Assembly: GCF_900198195.1 (NCBI RefSeq)
Contig: NZ_LT899436.1
Coordinates: 248,001-312,000 of the forward strand
Length of the DNA: 64,000 bases
Direction of reading: 5' to 3'
Origin: Tenacibaculum jejuense
Lineage (GTDB): Bacteria; Bacteroidota; Bacteroidia; Flavobacteriales; Flavobacteriaceae
A program made the position numbers and the translations under genes. The notes beneath the pieces are model-generated. The model was not told where the DNA came from. It was given only the letters and a program-made list of their open reading frames with translations, and did no database searches. The stretch's first letter is position 1, and the number at the start of each line of letters is the position of its first letter. Below, piece by piece: positions 50,563 to 60,209 of the stretch.

Positions 50563-53058
50563 ATGGAAACTCTTGTTTTTTTAATACTTGTAATTGGTTT
50601 TATAAGTATCAATAATAATATCAATTCAAAGTTTAAAAAGTTAGAACAAACTATTGATATTTTAAATGCGCGAATACGATCTTTACAAGAAAAACTAAAA
50701 TCGCAGTCATTATTATCAGAAAAAGAAAATATTGAACCAACTCGTGTTGAAAAGGAACCAGAGCCAATACCACCGATTTATACTCCTAAGGAAAAGGAAA
50801 TAAATACTCCAGATTTATCTAAAGAAAAAGAGACAGTTGAAAAGCCAGCTGAAGTTGTTCGTTCCCAGCACTCTTTTAATGATCAGAAAAAGACTGCTCC
50901 AGTACCTGAAAAAATAATTGAACCTAAAAAAATACAAACGCCAAAAAAATCGTGGTTTGAGACGTTTAAGGAGAAAAATCCAGATTTAGAGAAGTTTATT
51001 GGTGAAAACCTAATTAACAAAGTTGGGATTTTAATTTTAGTTTTAGGAATAAGTTTCTTTGTTAAATATGCTATTGATAAAGATTGGATTAATGAACCAG
51101 CAAGAGTTGGTATAGGTGTTTTATGTGGAGCATTAGTTATGGGAGTTGCACATAAATTAAAGAAGAATTATGCAGCGTTTAGTTCGGTATTAGTAGCAGG
51201 TGCAATTAGTATTTTTTACTTTACTATTTATATTGGTTTTCATGAATATCAATTATTCAGTCAGACTATAGCGTTTTCAATAATGACAGTAATTACAGCT
51301 TTTAGTGCTTTAGTATCTATTTCTTACAATCGACAAGAATTGGCTGTATTATCTTTAATTGGTGGATTTGCTGCTCCGTTTATGGTAAGTACAGGTGAAG
51401 GGAATTATATAGTCTTGTTTAGCTACATAGCTTTATTAAATATCGGAATTTTAGCAATATCTTATTTTAGAAAGTGGAAAATAGCTACAATACTAGATTT
51501 TGTTTTTACAATTGTATTATTTGCTGGTTGGCTTTTTGCAGATTTTAATGAAAAATACTTTTCTCATTTTGGAGCTTTAACTTTCGCTACTCTATTTTAC
51601 TTCATTTTTAGCATCACTATTGTTTTAAATAATTTAAGAAATAAAGGTGTTTTTTCTAAAATAGAATATTTCATTTTAATGGCTAATACTTTTTATTTCT
51701 TTGGAATAGGAATGACTATTTTAAAAGGTTGGGAATCTAATTTTACTGGATTATTTACACTTTCATTAGCCATTTATAACTTAATATATGCAACGATTTT
51801 ATATAAGAAGTTCGGATTAGATAAAAATGCAATTTATCTCTTAGTTGGTTTAGCTTTAACATTTGTAACCTTAACTATACCAATTCAATTTGAAGGAAAT
51901 CAAATTACAATTTTCTGGGCACTAGAAGTTGTATTGTTGTTTTGGCTTTCGAAAAAATCAAAGATTGATTCATTTAAAATAGGCGCTGTTATTGTTCAAA
52001 TACTTACTGTGATTAGTTTATTCATGGATTGGTGGAAATACACGTATCTAGAACAAGATTTTACTATTATTTTAAACCCATTATTTATTTCAGGTTTTAT
52101 AACTAGTATTTCATTATTTATTACCTATTTCTTGGTGAAAAATGAAAACAACATAGAAAATAAATATATTTTCTTAGAGATGAAGTTTTATAGCGCTTTA
52201 TTACTTGTCGTAGGAACTGTTTTAAGTTATTTAACAGGTCTTTTAGAGATAAACTATCAGTCATATCAAACGATACAAAATTATTATAGTGCTTTAGCAT
52301 TTCCTGTAACTTATCATTTTACGATTATAGCTATACTACTATTTTTAGCAATAAAATTTAAAAAAGAATTTATAAAAGGAATGCTCTTTTTTAGTGCTAT
52401 TTCTATAGTTTTTTATGTTGTCTATTTTTACAGTTTACCAAAGTTTGAAATAATTGAAAACTTTAACTTGGGTACACAAAGTAATTATGCATATTATTTC
52501 CATTATATTATTTTGGCTTGTTTACTGTACTTTGGATATCAATTCGTGCAAAACTCTTCTTTAGGTGTTATTAAAAACAACAAATGGTTACCTTGGATTT
52601 TTGTTTTTGTTATAGTATATGTATTTAGTAACGAAGTAATGATTCATGGGTTAGTGTTTTCAGAAGCTACAGATACTGTTGCGTTAACTAAAGGATTTTC
52701 GGGAGAAAATGGAGATTATTATGCAAAATATAGATTTGTAACAGCTCAAATAAAAAGTGTTCAGAGTCAAATTATTAAAATAGGATATCCTATTTTATGG
52801 GGACTTTTTTCTTTTATATTCTTAATTGTAGGTATCAAAAAACAATGGAAAACATTACGAATAATAGCACTTTCTTTATTAGGAATAACCATCTTAAAGC
52901 TTTTTGTTTATGATATTAAAAACGTATCTGAAACAGGAAAAATAATAGCTTTTATTTTATTGGGTGTTTTAATTTTGATTATCTCTTTTGTATATCAAAA
53001 AATAAGAAAGTTAGTTGTTGAAGAAGATTCAGAAAATAAAACAGATGAAAATATATAA
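50563..53058 (+). CDS. DUF2339 family multi-pass membrane protein
   Basis: This 831-aa protein begins with one hydrophobic segment, a coiled coil (about 20-50) and a Lys/Glu/Pro-rich linker (about 50-140). From about 150 there are some twenty transmembrane segments, opening with FIGENLINKVGILILVLGISFF, which is the DUF2339 hallmark. The function is unknown; the family is a large membrane scaffold in many Bacteroidota and Proteobacteria. It overlaps the DUF3999 gene, which is its usual partner. Confidence 0.9.
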   Translation: METLVFLILVIGFISINNNINSKFKKLEQTIDILNARIRSLQEKLKSQSLLSEKENIEPTRVEKEPEPIPPIYTPKEKEINTPDLSKEKETVEKPAEVVRSQHSFNDQKKTAPVPEKIIEPKKIQTPKKSWFETFKEKNPDLEKFIGENLINKVGILILVLGISFFVKYAIDKDWINEPARVGIGVLCGALVMGVAHKLKKNYAAFSSVLVAGAISIFYFTIYIGFHEYQLFSQTIAFSIMTVITAFSALVSISYNRQELAVLSLIGGFAAPFMVSTGEGNYIVLFSYIALLNIGILAISYFRKWKIATILDFVFTIVLFAGWLFADFNEKYFSHFGALTFATLFYFIFSITIVLNNLRNKGVFSKIEYFILMANTFYFFGIGMTILKGWESNFTGLFTLSLAIYNLIYATILYKKFGLDKNAIYLLVGLALTFVTLTIPIQFEGNQITIFWALEVVLLFWLSKKSKIDSFKIGAVIVQILTVISLFMDWWKYTYLEQDFTIILNPLFISGFITSISLFITYFLVKNENNIENKYIFLEMKFYSALLLVVGTVLSYLTGLLEINYQSYQTIQNYYSALAFPVTYHFTIIAILLFLAIKFKKEFIKGMLFFSAISIVFYVVYFYSLPKFEIIENFNLGTQSNYAYYFHYIILACLLYFGYQFVQNSSLGVIKNNKWLPWIFVFVIVYVFSNEVMIHGLVFSEATDTVALTKGFSGENGDYYAKYRFVTAQIKSVQSQIIKIGYPILWGLFSFIFLIVGIKKQWKTLRIIALSLLGITILKLFVYDIKNVSETGKIIAFILLGVLILIISFVYQKIRKLVVEEDSENKTDENI

Positions 53059-54268
53059 TACCGTATTCGCTTTTTTTATTCTTTTTAATGGATTTGGTCA
53101 AGATTATAAGGGATCAATAAATGAAATTAAGGAAGATGGACTTTATAAAATAAAACTTACTCAAGACATACGCTCTGCAAGTAATGAGAATTTTAATACT
53201 TTAAGAATTAAAAATACAAGCGATAAAGAAATTCCATATGTTTTAGTTTTTAATACAGACCGAAAATTTTCGAAGTTTACATCTATTCCAATAGCTTCCA
53301 AAAGTATTATTAAAGATTCTATAACCTCTATTGGTTTAGAAAACACTTCAGGAAAAAAGCGTGAACATATTATTTTAAAAATTTCGAATACTGCCATTAC
53401 TAAGAATTATTCGGTTTTAGGAAGTAACGATGAAAAAAATTGGTTTGGTTTGGTATCGAATAAAAGACTCACACACATTACTAGCTCAAAAAACTTAGAT
53501 GTTGAAAAAACAATTAATTTTCCATTAAATTCTTACAGATATTTACGAATTGATTTTGATGATTCTTATTCATTACCAATAGAAATTCTAGAAGCAGGGA
53601 TATATACAAGTGAAACATTTAAACAAAATCCTGTTGAGATAGAGAATTACCAGTTGAATATCAATCAAAACGAAGAGAACAAAACGACATTATTAAATTT
53701 TTCAGCAGACATTGCTTCAAAAATAGATTATATATCTTTTGAGATCAATACTAAGTTCTACTTAAGGAATGCGAAAATTTTCACAAAAAGAACTCGAAAA
53801 GTAAAAAAACGTGAAGAAACTTACAATCATGCAATTGATCAAATTCAACTGAATTCAAATAATAATAACACTTTTATTCTGAGAAACTTAAATGAGAAAA
53901 GCTTCACGATAGCTATAGAAAACAAAGACAATTTACCTTTAGATATTATTAATGTAAAGCTTTTTCAGAAACCTTTGTATTTAATCTCTAGTTTGAATAA
54001 AACTGATAATTATAGTATAGAAATAGACAAGAGCTTAAAAAAACCTTCATATAATTTAGGTAATTTCATTTCGAATAAAACTACAGGGATCAAAAGTATA
54101 GGGGTTTCAAATTTTAGAAAATTAACCGTAGTAACTGATACAAAAAATCAAGCTTTTTGGCAGACTCCTATGTTTATGTGGATTTGTATTGTTTTAGGCG
54201 GACTTTTAGTTGTTTATTTTGCACTTAGTTTGATAAAAGATATTGGAAAAGATACTACCAATACTTAA
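53045..54268 (+). CDS. DUF3999 family protein
   Basis: The protein has 407 aa from the ATG at 53045. A TTG ten codons upstream is in frame, but the ATG directly precedes the signal peptide (FFILFNGFGQ), so it is preferred. It overlaps the DUF2339 gene by 14 bases. The mature region is beta-rich and has two weakly similar halves; a transmembrane segment near residues 375-395 anchors it. DUF3999 regularly follows DUF2339, which supports a membrane complex of unknown function. Confidence 0.8.
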   Translation: MKIYNTVFAFFILFNGFGQDYKGSINEIKEDGLYKIKLTQDIRSASNENFNTLRIKNTSDKEIPYVLVFNTDRKFSKFTSIPIASKSIIKDSITSIGLENTSGKKREHIILKISNTAITKNYSVLGSNDEKNWFGLVSNKRLTHITSSKNLDVEKTINFPLNSYRYLRIDFDDSYSLPIEILEAGIYTSETFKQNPVEIENYQLNINQNEENKTTLLNFSADIASKIDYISFEINTKFYLRNAKIFTKRTRKVKKREETYNHAIDQIQLNSNNNNTFILRNLNEKSFTIAIENKDNLPLDIINVKLFQKPLYLISSLNKTDNYSIEIDKSLKKPSYNLGNFISNKTTGIKSIGVSNFRKLTVVTDTKNQAFWQTPMFMWICIVLGGLLVVYFALSLIKDIGKDTTNT

Positions 54269-54289
54269 AAATAAGTACAAAACCGTTTT

Positions 54290-54964
54290 TTATTCATATT
54301 CCTCTTTTAACAGTAGAATATCATCAATAATCTGTTTCATATTCTCAAACTTAGTTCCGTCGTAAATACCACGAATTCTTCGTTCTTTATCAATTAAAAT
54401 AAAATTTTCAGTATGAATAAAATCACTTTCGCCGCCATCACCTTCATCTAAAACAGCAAAGTAACTCTTTCTAGCTAGTTCGTAAATATGTTTTTTATCT
54501 CCAGTAACTACATTCCACTTTCCATCAATAACACCCATTCGTCTGCTGTAAGCTTTTAAAGCAGGAACAGAGTCTTTTTCTGGCATAACAGTATGAGAAA
54601 GAAAACGAATATCATCATCATTCTCAAAGTGCTCTTGTAATTTCACCATATTTGTTGCCATTGGGATACAAATTCCTTTACAAGTCGCAAAAAAGAAATC
54701 AGCTACATAAATTTTATTTTTGTAATCTTCTTGAGTGATTTTCTTACCATTTTGATTGATAAGATGAAAGTCTGAAATCGTATGGTTTTTAGTAAACATA
54801 CGAATAGATTTATCTACTAATTTCGGATTAACATCTGCAGGATTGTAAATAGGTAATCTTTTTTCAACTTTAACTAAGAAATAGTAGCAAGGTAGAGCAA
54901 CTATTGAAAAGAAAATTAGAAAGATAAAAGTATATTTCGATTTTTTAAAAAAAGCAATATTCAT
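54290..54964 (-). CDS. SCO family (Sco1/SenC) copper-chaperone-like protein
   Basis: This 224-aa protein has an N-terminal membrane anchor (about 11-30) and a thioredoxin-like domain with the copper-binding Cys95-x3-Cys99 (FATCKGICIP) and the distal His184 in DFIHTENFIL. These are the three Sco1 ligands. It delivers copper to the CuA site of cytochrome oxidase or acts as a thiol reductase in the periplasm. It converges with DUF3999; no cytochrome oxidase genes are in the window. Confidence 0.93.
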   Translation of the reverse strand: MNIAFFKKSKYTFIFLIFFSIVALPCYYFLVKVEKRLPIYNPADVNPKLVDKSIRMFTKNHTISDFHLINQNGKKITQEDYKNKIYVADFFFATCKGICIPMATNMVKLQEHFENDDDIRFLSHTVMPEKDSVPALKAYSRRMGVIDGKWNVVTGDKKHIYELARKSYFAVLDEGDGGESDFIHTENFILIDKERRIRGIYDGTKFENMKQIIDDILLLKEEYE

Positions 54965-55079
54965 TAGATATGATGTAATTCTAGTACAAAAATACGGCTT
55001 ATAAAAAGGGATTCCTAAAATCTTTGTTAAAACATGTAAAAGAAGAAATAAGCAATTTTTACAACTCTACTTAAAAGCG

Positions 55080-55087
55080 TACATTTG
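55080..55087 (+). promoter_or_regulatory. -7 promoter element for rseP
   Basis: TACATTTG matches TAnnTTTG and lies 34 bases before the rseP ATG. Confidence 0.45.
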
Positions 55088-55121
55088 TTAAATTTTATAG
55101 AAAAGACACTACAAACCATTT

Positions 55122-56468
55122 ATGGAAATATTTATAAAAGCATCACAGTTTATTTTAAGTTTATCGTTACTAATTGTACTTCATGAATTAGGACATTTTA
55201 TACCAGCAAAATTATTTAAAACTAAAGTTGAAAAGTTCTATTTATTCTTTGATTACAAGTTTTCATTACTTAAAAAGAAAGTTGGAGAAACAGTATATGG
55301 TATTGGGTGGATTCCTTTAGGAGGATATGTGAAAATAGCAGGAATGATTGATGAAAGTATGGATACTGAACAAATGCAAGGAGAACCGCAACCTTGGGAA
55401 TTTCGATCAAAACCAGCATGGCAAAGATTAATCATTATGTTAGGTGGTGTAATCGTAAATTTCATTTTAGGAATTTTAATTTATATCTGTTTAATGTGGG
55501 TGTATGGTGAAAAGTATCTACCAAATGAGAATGTAAAAGATGGACTTTGGGTGCAAGATGAGCTAGCTAAAAGCTTAACACTTGAAACAGGAGATAAAGT
55601 AATTTCTGTAGATGGAAAGCTGATTAAAAAATTTAATCAAATTCCAATTGAATTAATAAATGGTGAACGTTTCGTTATTGAAAGAAATGGAAAGAAAATT
55701 GAAAAAGAAATTCCAGTAAATTTTATATCAAAATTAGTTGATAGAGGTAGAGATGCTGGAAGCTTTATCTTACCTAGATATCCTTTTGTAGTTACATCTA
55801 TCGATAAGAATTCGCCAAATTATAACTCAGGTTTACAAGAGAAAGATATTATCATTTCTGTTGGAGATACACCTATTAAGTATTTTGATGAGGCTAAAGG
55901 AGCTTTTGAAAAAGTAAAAGGAACAACTACTTCTATAAAAGTAAGAAGAGGAGATGCTACAAAAAGTATAGAAGTACAAGTTAATGATGAGGGTAAGTTA
56001 GGTGTAGGTTTTGCAGCCATACCTTTAAAAGATTTAGAGAAGTTAGGGTATTACAATTTAGAAACAAAAACGTATTCATTCGGGGAAGCGATACCAGCAG
56101 GATTAGATAAATCTTGGAGTACTTTAACGGGATACGTTAAGCAACTTAAAAAGATATTTAACCCAAGTACTGGGGCTTACAAAGGTTTAGGAGGATTTAT
56201 TTCTATAGGAAGTATTTTTCCATCTGAATGGAGTGCTCAAACGTTTTGGAATATCACTGCATTTTTATCAATCATGTTAGGTTTTATGAATTTACTACCT
56301 ATTCCTGCTTTAGATGGAGGACATGTTGTGTTTACATTATGGGAAATGATCACAGGAAAAAAACCTGGGGATAAGTTTTTAGAGTATGCTCAATTAGTAG
56401 GTTTTGTGATATTATTAGCCTTATTAATCTTTGCTAATGGTAATGACATTGTAAGATTATTTAAGTAG
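55122..56468 (+). CDS. rseP: Site-2 metalloprotease RseP
   Basis: This 448-aa intramembrane protease has the zinc motif HELGH at 21-25 in the first helix, a PDZ region (about 220-300, VVTSIDKNSPNYNSGLQEKDII), and the second conserved motif NLLPIPALDGGH near the C-terminus. Length fits. It cuts membrane-bound anti-sigma factors, which would make the 7.5-kb anti-sigma candidate a possible substrate, though there is no direct evidence. Monocistronic. Confidence 0.95.
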   Translation: MEIFIKASQFILSLSLLIVLHELGHFIPAKLFKTKVEKFYLFFDYKFSLLKKKVGETVYGIGWIPLGGYVKIAGMIDESMDTEQMQGEPQPWEFRSKPAWQRLIIMLGGVIVNFILGILIYICLMWVYGEKYLPNENVKDGLWVQDELAKSLTLETGDKVISVDGKLIKKFNQIPIELINGERFVIERNGKKIEKEIPVNFISKLVDRGRDAGSFILPRYPFVVTSIDKNSPNYNSGLQEKDIIISVGDTPIKYFDEAKGAFEKVKGTTTSIKVRRGDATKSIEVQVNDEGKLGVGFAAIPLKDLEKLGYYNLETKTYSFGEAIPAGLDKSWSTLTGYVKQLKKIFNPSTGAYKGLGGFISIGSIFPSEWSAQTFWNITAFLSIMLGFMNLLPIPALDGGHVVFTLWEMITGKKPGDKFLEYAQLVGFVILLALLIFANGNDIVRLFK

Positions 56469-56788
56469 AATAGATAAGGTTAAATATGATTTAAAATAAA
56501 CCTTCATTCTAAAAATAAACTAGGATGTGGGTTTTACTTTTAAAGAAAAATTGAAAGGAGTGATCCAATAATAGTTGTTTCTACAATCTAAGCAGTTGTA
56601 AAATTTTAAAAAAGGAATGTGTTTAGCTACACCAGTCCTTCTTTTTCTGATTCGATTATTCGAACCACAATGCGGGCAAGTTTTCATGAATTTTATTTTA
56701 GTAGTTTTCTGTTTCTGTTCCTACCTCTAAATATAAATGAAAGAAATTATAGTAAATAAAAAAAAGAAGGGGATTTTTCCCCTTCTTT
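56469..56788. other. Gap between rseP and the JmjC gene: holds one small zinc-ribbon gene and a terminator
   Basis: The region is 320 bases. Apart from the zinc-ribbon gene at 56520-56687 and the terminator at 56757-56790, I see no other feature in it. Confidence 0.5.
56520..56687 (-). CDS. Small zinc-ribbon protein (55 aa)
   Basis: Reading the minus strand from 56687 gives a complete 55-codon frame that begins Met-Lys-Thr-Cys-Pro-His-Cys-Gly and carries a second pair Cys-Leu-Asp-Cys at residues 32-35, a C-x2-C...C-x2-C ribbon. Its length is below the usual gene-calling limits. Lys/Arg-rich segments between the pairs suggest nucleic-acid or protein contact. It ends 51 bases beyond the rseP stop and lies downstream of no promoter I can identify. 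The intact four-cysteine arrangement is the main evidence that it is real. Confidence 0.6.
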   Translation of the reverse strand: MKTCPHCGSNNRIRKRRTGVAKHIPFLKFYNCLDCRNNYYWITPFNFSLKVKPTS

Positions 56789-56790
56789 TT
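56757..56790 (-). terminator. Terminator of the JmjC-type gene
   Basis: A perfect 12-bp stem AAAAAGAAGGGG/CCCCTTCTTTTT (56761-56772 with 56779-56790) has a six-base loop and a T-run on the minus strand. It overlaps the last bases of the stop codon at 56789. Confidence 0.88.
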
Positions 56791-57658
56791 ATGAAATATT
56801 ATTTGTTCTATTTGTCTTGATTATTGCTTGCTCATTTTTCCAATCAATCCATTTTTGCCCTTTTATACGTCTCATGACATTGTCTATGGTTCGCATGATA
56901 AAGACATTATAAACTGCTTTTCCAAGGTTTTTAGGATTTCTAGCGATAGCACGAAGGCTCATAGAAAAACCTGGCGTTATATAACGCATATAATGCCAAT
57001 AACCTTCTGGCATGTATAAAACATTTCCATGTTCTAACTCTGCAACATGGCCTTTCGCATGTTTTAATGCTGGCCATTTATCAAAATCTGGGTTATTAAA
57101 GTCAATATCTTCTCTAGTAATTAACGAATGTGGGATTTTATAAAGATGTTTATTTTGTTTTTGATCAAATAAAATGCATTTCTTTTTTCCTTCGAAATGG
57201 AAGTGAAAGATATTGGCTAAATCAATATCATAATGCATGAATGTATACGAATCTCTACCTCCAAAGAATAACATTGGTAAGCCTTTCATTAATCGTAATC
57301 CAAAATCAGGATAAGAAAAGTCTTTTTGAAGCACAGGTACTTCTTTTAAGATATTCCATAAGAAAATTCGAAATTTAGTAGGCTCACGCTTTAATAAATC
57401 TACATATTCACTCATTTTCATTTTAGCGTGAGGTTCGTTAAAACCATCTTTATAATCTACTGGTCTATCGTCGTATAACGGAACAGTTTTATCACCGGCA
57501 ACTTCTTTCATATATTCTAAAGACCACTTAGAATATGCAGGCCAGTCTTCTATAAAACGCTCAATAACTACAGGTTTTTGAGGCTTGAAATAGTTCTTGA
57601 TAAAGTCTTCTTTAGTAATAGTTTCAACTCTATCGATTTGTTCCAATTGTAATCCCAT
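56789..57658 (-). CDS. Cupin-like (JmjC/cupin_8) Fe(II)/2-oxoglutarate oxygenase
   Basis: This 289-aa cytosolic protein belongs to the cupin_8/JmjC group. N-terminal KPVVIERFIEDWPA leads into a double-stranded beta-helix with metal ligands His142-x-Asp144 (FMHYDIDLANIFHF) and a distal His222 (EGYWHYM), and basic residues for the oxoglutarate carboxylate near the end. Homologues hydroxylate protein side chains or tRNA. I cannot give the target. It has its own terminator and is 96 bases downstream of bioB on the same strand. Confidence 0.88.
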   Translation of the reverse strand: MGLQLEQIDRVETITKEDFIKNYFKPQKPVVIERFIEDWPAYSKWSLEYMKEVAGDKTVPLYDDRPVDYKDGFNEPHAKMKMSEYVDLLKREPTKFRIFLWNILKEVPVLQKDFSYPDFGLRLMKGLPMLFFGGRDSYTFMHYDIDLANIFHFHFEGKKKCILFDQKQNKHLYKIPHSLITREDIDFNNPDFDKWPALKHAKGHVAELEHGNVLYMPEGYWHYMRYITPGFSMSLRAIARNPKNLGKAVYNVFIMRTIDNVMRRIKGQKWIDWKNEQAIIKTNRTNNIS

Positions 57659-57754
57659 TAGTCAAATTTTGATAACCGCAAAGTTAAGAAAACGTTACGA
57701 AACCTTTTTTAAAAGTAATTGTTAAAATAAATTATTCTATTTGTATTATCTATT

Positions 57755-58852
57755 TTAAGCTTTTACTTGTTTAGCTTCTTGTTTTTTAACCTCATTTCTT
57801 TCAATCGTATGACTTGGTCTAGTCCATTTTGGTTTTTCACCTAAATCTTTATATTGAGAATCTTCTGCCTCAACTGTTTTAGGTTGCATTTTCTTGATAA
57901 ATGGCTTTTGAGGATTTAATCCAAGTAATTCGAATAACTTCATGTCTTCGTTTACATCTGGATTTGGAGTAGTTAATAACTTATCCCCAGCAAAAATAGA
58001 ATTCGCTCCAGCAAAGAAACACATAGTTTGTCCTTCTTGACTCATTTGAGTTCTACCAGCAGATAAACGTACTTGAGTTTCTGGCATTACAACACGAGTT
58101 GTTGCTACCATTCTTACCATTTCCCAAATTGAAACAGGTTTTTGATCTTCTAACGGAGTTCCATCAACAGCTACTAATGCATTAATAGGTACAGATTCTG
58201 GTTGTGGATTTAAAGTAGATAATGCAACTAACATTCCTGCTCTATCTTCAATAGCTTCACCCATTCCAATAATTCCACCAGAACAAACCGTTACATTAGT
58301 TTTACGAACATTGTCAATAGTTTCTAAACGATCTTCAAAACCTCTAGTTGAAATTACTTCTTTATAATATTCTTCAGATGAATCTAAATTGTGGTTATAC
58401 GCATATAAACCAGCTTCAGCTAAACGGTGTGCTTGATTTTCAGTGATCATACCTAAAGTACAACAAACTTCCATATCTAGCTTATTAATTGTACGAACCA
58501 TTTCTAATACTTGATCGAATTCTGGTCCGTCTTTTACATTTCTCCAAGCTGCACCCATACAAACTCTAGAGCTTCCAGAAGCTTTAGCACGTAATGCTTG
58601 AGCTTTAACTTGGTTAACACTCATTAAATCATTTCCTTCAACATCTGTATGATATCTTGCTGCTTGTGGGCAATAACCACAATCTTCTGGGCATCCTCCT
58701 GTCTTTATAGAAAGTAATGTAGATACCTGTACTGTATTTGGATCGTGGTGTTTACGATGAATAGTTGCTGCGTCATATAACAGCTCCATCATCGGCTTAT
58801 TGTAAATTGCTAAAATTTCTTCTTTCGTCCAGTTATGTCTAGTCTCACTCAT
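57755..58852 (-). CDS. bioB: Biotin synthase
   Basis: This 365-aa radical-SAM enzyme inserts sulfur into dethiobiotin in the last step of biotin synthesis. It has the radical-SAM cluster Cys54-x3-Cys58-x2-Cys61 (GGCPEDCGYCPQ) and the auxiliary-cluster ligands typical of BioB, plus the RLSAGRTQM segment. The C-terminal extension of about 40 residues (after 325) is Lys/Glu-rich and variable. It is 54 bases after the ketosynthase gene and probably read from the same promoter. Confidence 0.97.
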   Translation of the reverse strand: MSETRHNWTKEEILAIYNKPMMELLYDAATIHRKHHDPNTVQVSTLLSIKTGGCPEDCGYCPQAARYHTDVEGNDLMSVNQVKAQALRAKASGSSRVCMGAAWRNVKDGPEFDQVLEMVRTINKLDMEVCCTLGMITENQAHRLAEAGLYAYNHNLDSSEEYYKEVISTRGFEDRLETIDNVRKTNVTVCSGGIIGMGEAIEDRAGMLVALSTLNPQPESVPINALVAVDGTPLEDQKPVSIWEMVRMVATTRVVMPETQVRLSAGRTQMSQEGQTMCFFAGANSIFAGDKLLTTPNPDVNEDMKLFELLGLNPQKPFIKKMQPKTVEAEDSQYKDLGEKPKWTRPSHTIERNEVKKQEAKQVKA

Positions 58853-58906
58853 ATAGTCGTCATTGTTTGCGTTATCAAAAGTAGGAAAACTAATTGTATT
58901 ATTATA

Positions 58907-60058
58907 CTATTTTGAAATTAAAACTGATACAGCATTTCCTCCAAAACCAACGGCATTTATTATTATTTTTTGAATCTTTTTAGGTTTCTTTTGAGCTTGA
59001 GCAAAAGGAACTTCTATTAATTTTTGATGCGTTAACATTAGTAAACCTAATTCAAAATTTAAAAGTCCAGATGCGCCAAAAGTGTGTCCTAATTTCCACT
59101 TATTTGTAGTTAAGAAAGGTTCGTGATTTCCAAATACTTTTTTAACTGCATTTATTTCTGATGAATCTCCTTTTATAGTTCCAGGTGCGTGCATTACAAT
59201 TGCATCTACTTCGTTAAGATTGATGTTTTTACACGCCATTTTCATCGATTTTTGAAAACATTCAGCATCAGCAGTAACAGATGTGTTATGTTTTAAAACT
59301 TCAGTAGCATAACCAATACCTTCAATTTTTGCTACAGTTTTATCAGAAATTTCATTTTCTAAACATACAACAGCAGCGCCTTCACCTAGTATCATGGTAT
59401 TTCTGGTTTTGCTTAAATCAAAAGCCTTACAAGGATAACCTTCAGTTTCTTTTGAATACACTTTAAGCGCTTTCATTTGTGCTACGGTAAATTCAGTTAA
59501 TGGAGCTTCACTTCCACCAACTAAAAATTTATCACATAAACCTGCTTGTAACCAAGCAACTCCATTCAAAAGAGAATGTAATGCTGTAGAACAAGTAATA
59601 GAGTGAGATATTTCTGGCCCATTACTTCTTAAATCGTGAGCAATCCAAGAAGAAATATTTCCTAGTGTTGTTGTTGGAGAACTTAAGGTTGAAGAAGTTC
59701 CATTTTGTAAGAACTCTTCATGATATTTTTCGAATAAAGCTGTAGCACCTCTAGAAGAACCGATATTAATTCCAAAGTCGTCTCCTGTTTTCCAGTTTGC
59801 TTTTTCTATAGCTTTTCGTGAGGCATAAATAGCAAACAGAACAGTATTGTCTAGATTTTTATATTTATTATCAGACTTTTTTAATTCTTCAATGGCTTTT
59901 AAATCTTCATCTGAAATTTTAGAGACCCATTCAGAGAAGTGTTTAAACTCTTTTTTGGTCATTCGATGATTGTCATCCAAATAACTTGTCCATACTTCTT
60001 CAGAAGTTTTCCCTAATGGAGAAATTGAAGCAAAAGCTGAGATTGATATTGGTTTCAA
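58907..60058 (-). CDS. Beta-ketoacyl synthase (KAS type) upstream of bioB
   Basis: This 383-aa thiolase-fold protein has the decarboxylating triad Cys156 (ITCSTALHS), His290 (MHAPGT) and His325 (KLGHTFGASG), so it is likely active as a ketosynthase. Unlike standard FabF it has a charged N-terminal stretch (30-70) and a shorter total length. Its placement 54 bases upstream of bioB, with a shared promoter and far from fatty-acid genes, suggests a role in the acyl chain of biotin (pimeloyl precursor). No bioC or bioH is visible in the window. The link to biotin is inference from position. Confidence 0.8.
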   Translation of the reverse strand: MKPISISAFASISPLGKTSEEVWTSYLDDNHRMTKKEFKHFSEWVSKISDEDLKAIEELKKSDNKYKNLDNTVLFAIYASRKAIEKANWKTGDDFGINIGSSRGATALFEKYHEEFLQNGTSSTLSSPTTTLGNISSWIAHDLRSNGPEISHSITCSTALHSLLNGVAWLQAGLCDKFLVGGSEAPLTEFTVAQMKALKVYSKETEGYPCKAFDLSKTRNTMILGEGAAVVCLENEISDKTVAKIEGIGYATEVLKHNTSVTADAECFQKSMKMACKNINLNEVDAIVMHAPGTIKGDSSEINAVKKVFGNHEPFLTTNKWKLGHTFGASGLLNFELGLLMLTHQKLIEVPFAQAQKKPKKIQKIIINAVGFGGNAVSVLISK

Positions 60059-60074
60059 AACAAAAAAATTTCAG

Positions 60075-60082
60075 CAAAATTA
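60075..60082 (-). promoter_or_regulatory. -7 promoter element for the ketosynthase-bioB unit
   Basis: The minus strand reads TAATTTTG, a TAnnTTTG match, 16 bases upstream of the ketosynthase ATG at 60058. Confidence 0.5.
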
Positions 60083-60209
60083 AGGTTTATCTAACAAAGA
60101 AACTTTAATTTATATCTGTTTTAGTTTTTAATGAGATAAATAGAAAATATTTTCACAAATAATAATGTAACAACATCACAGTAAGATAGTCTAATTAAAA
60201 AAAAATTAA

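Noticed and set aside
60059..60209. Biotin riboswitch or BirA/BioR operator
   Set aside because: No known biotin riboswitch exists in bacteria of this type, and I could not find a BirA-like inverted repeat.
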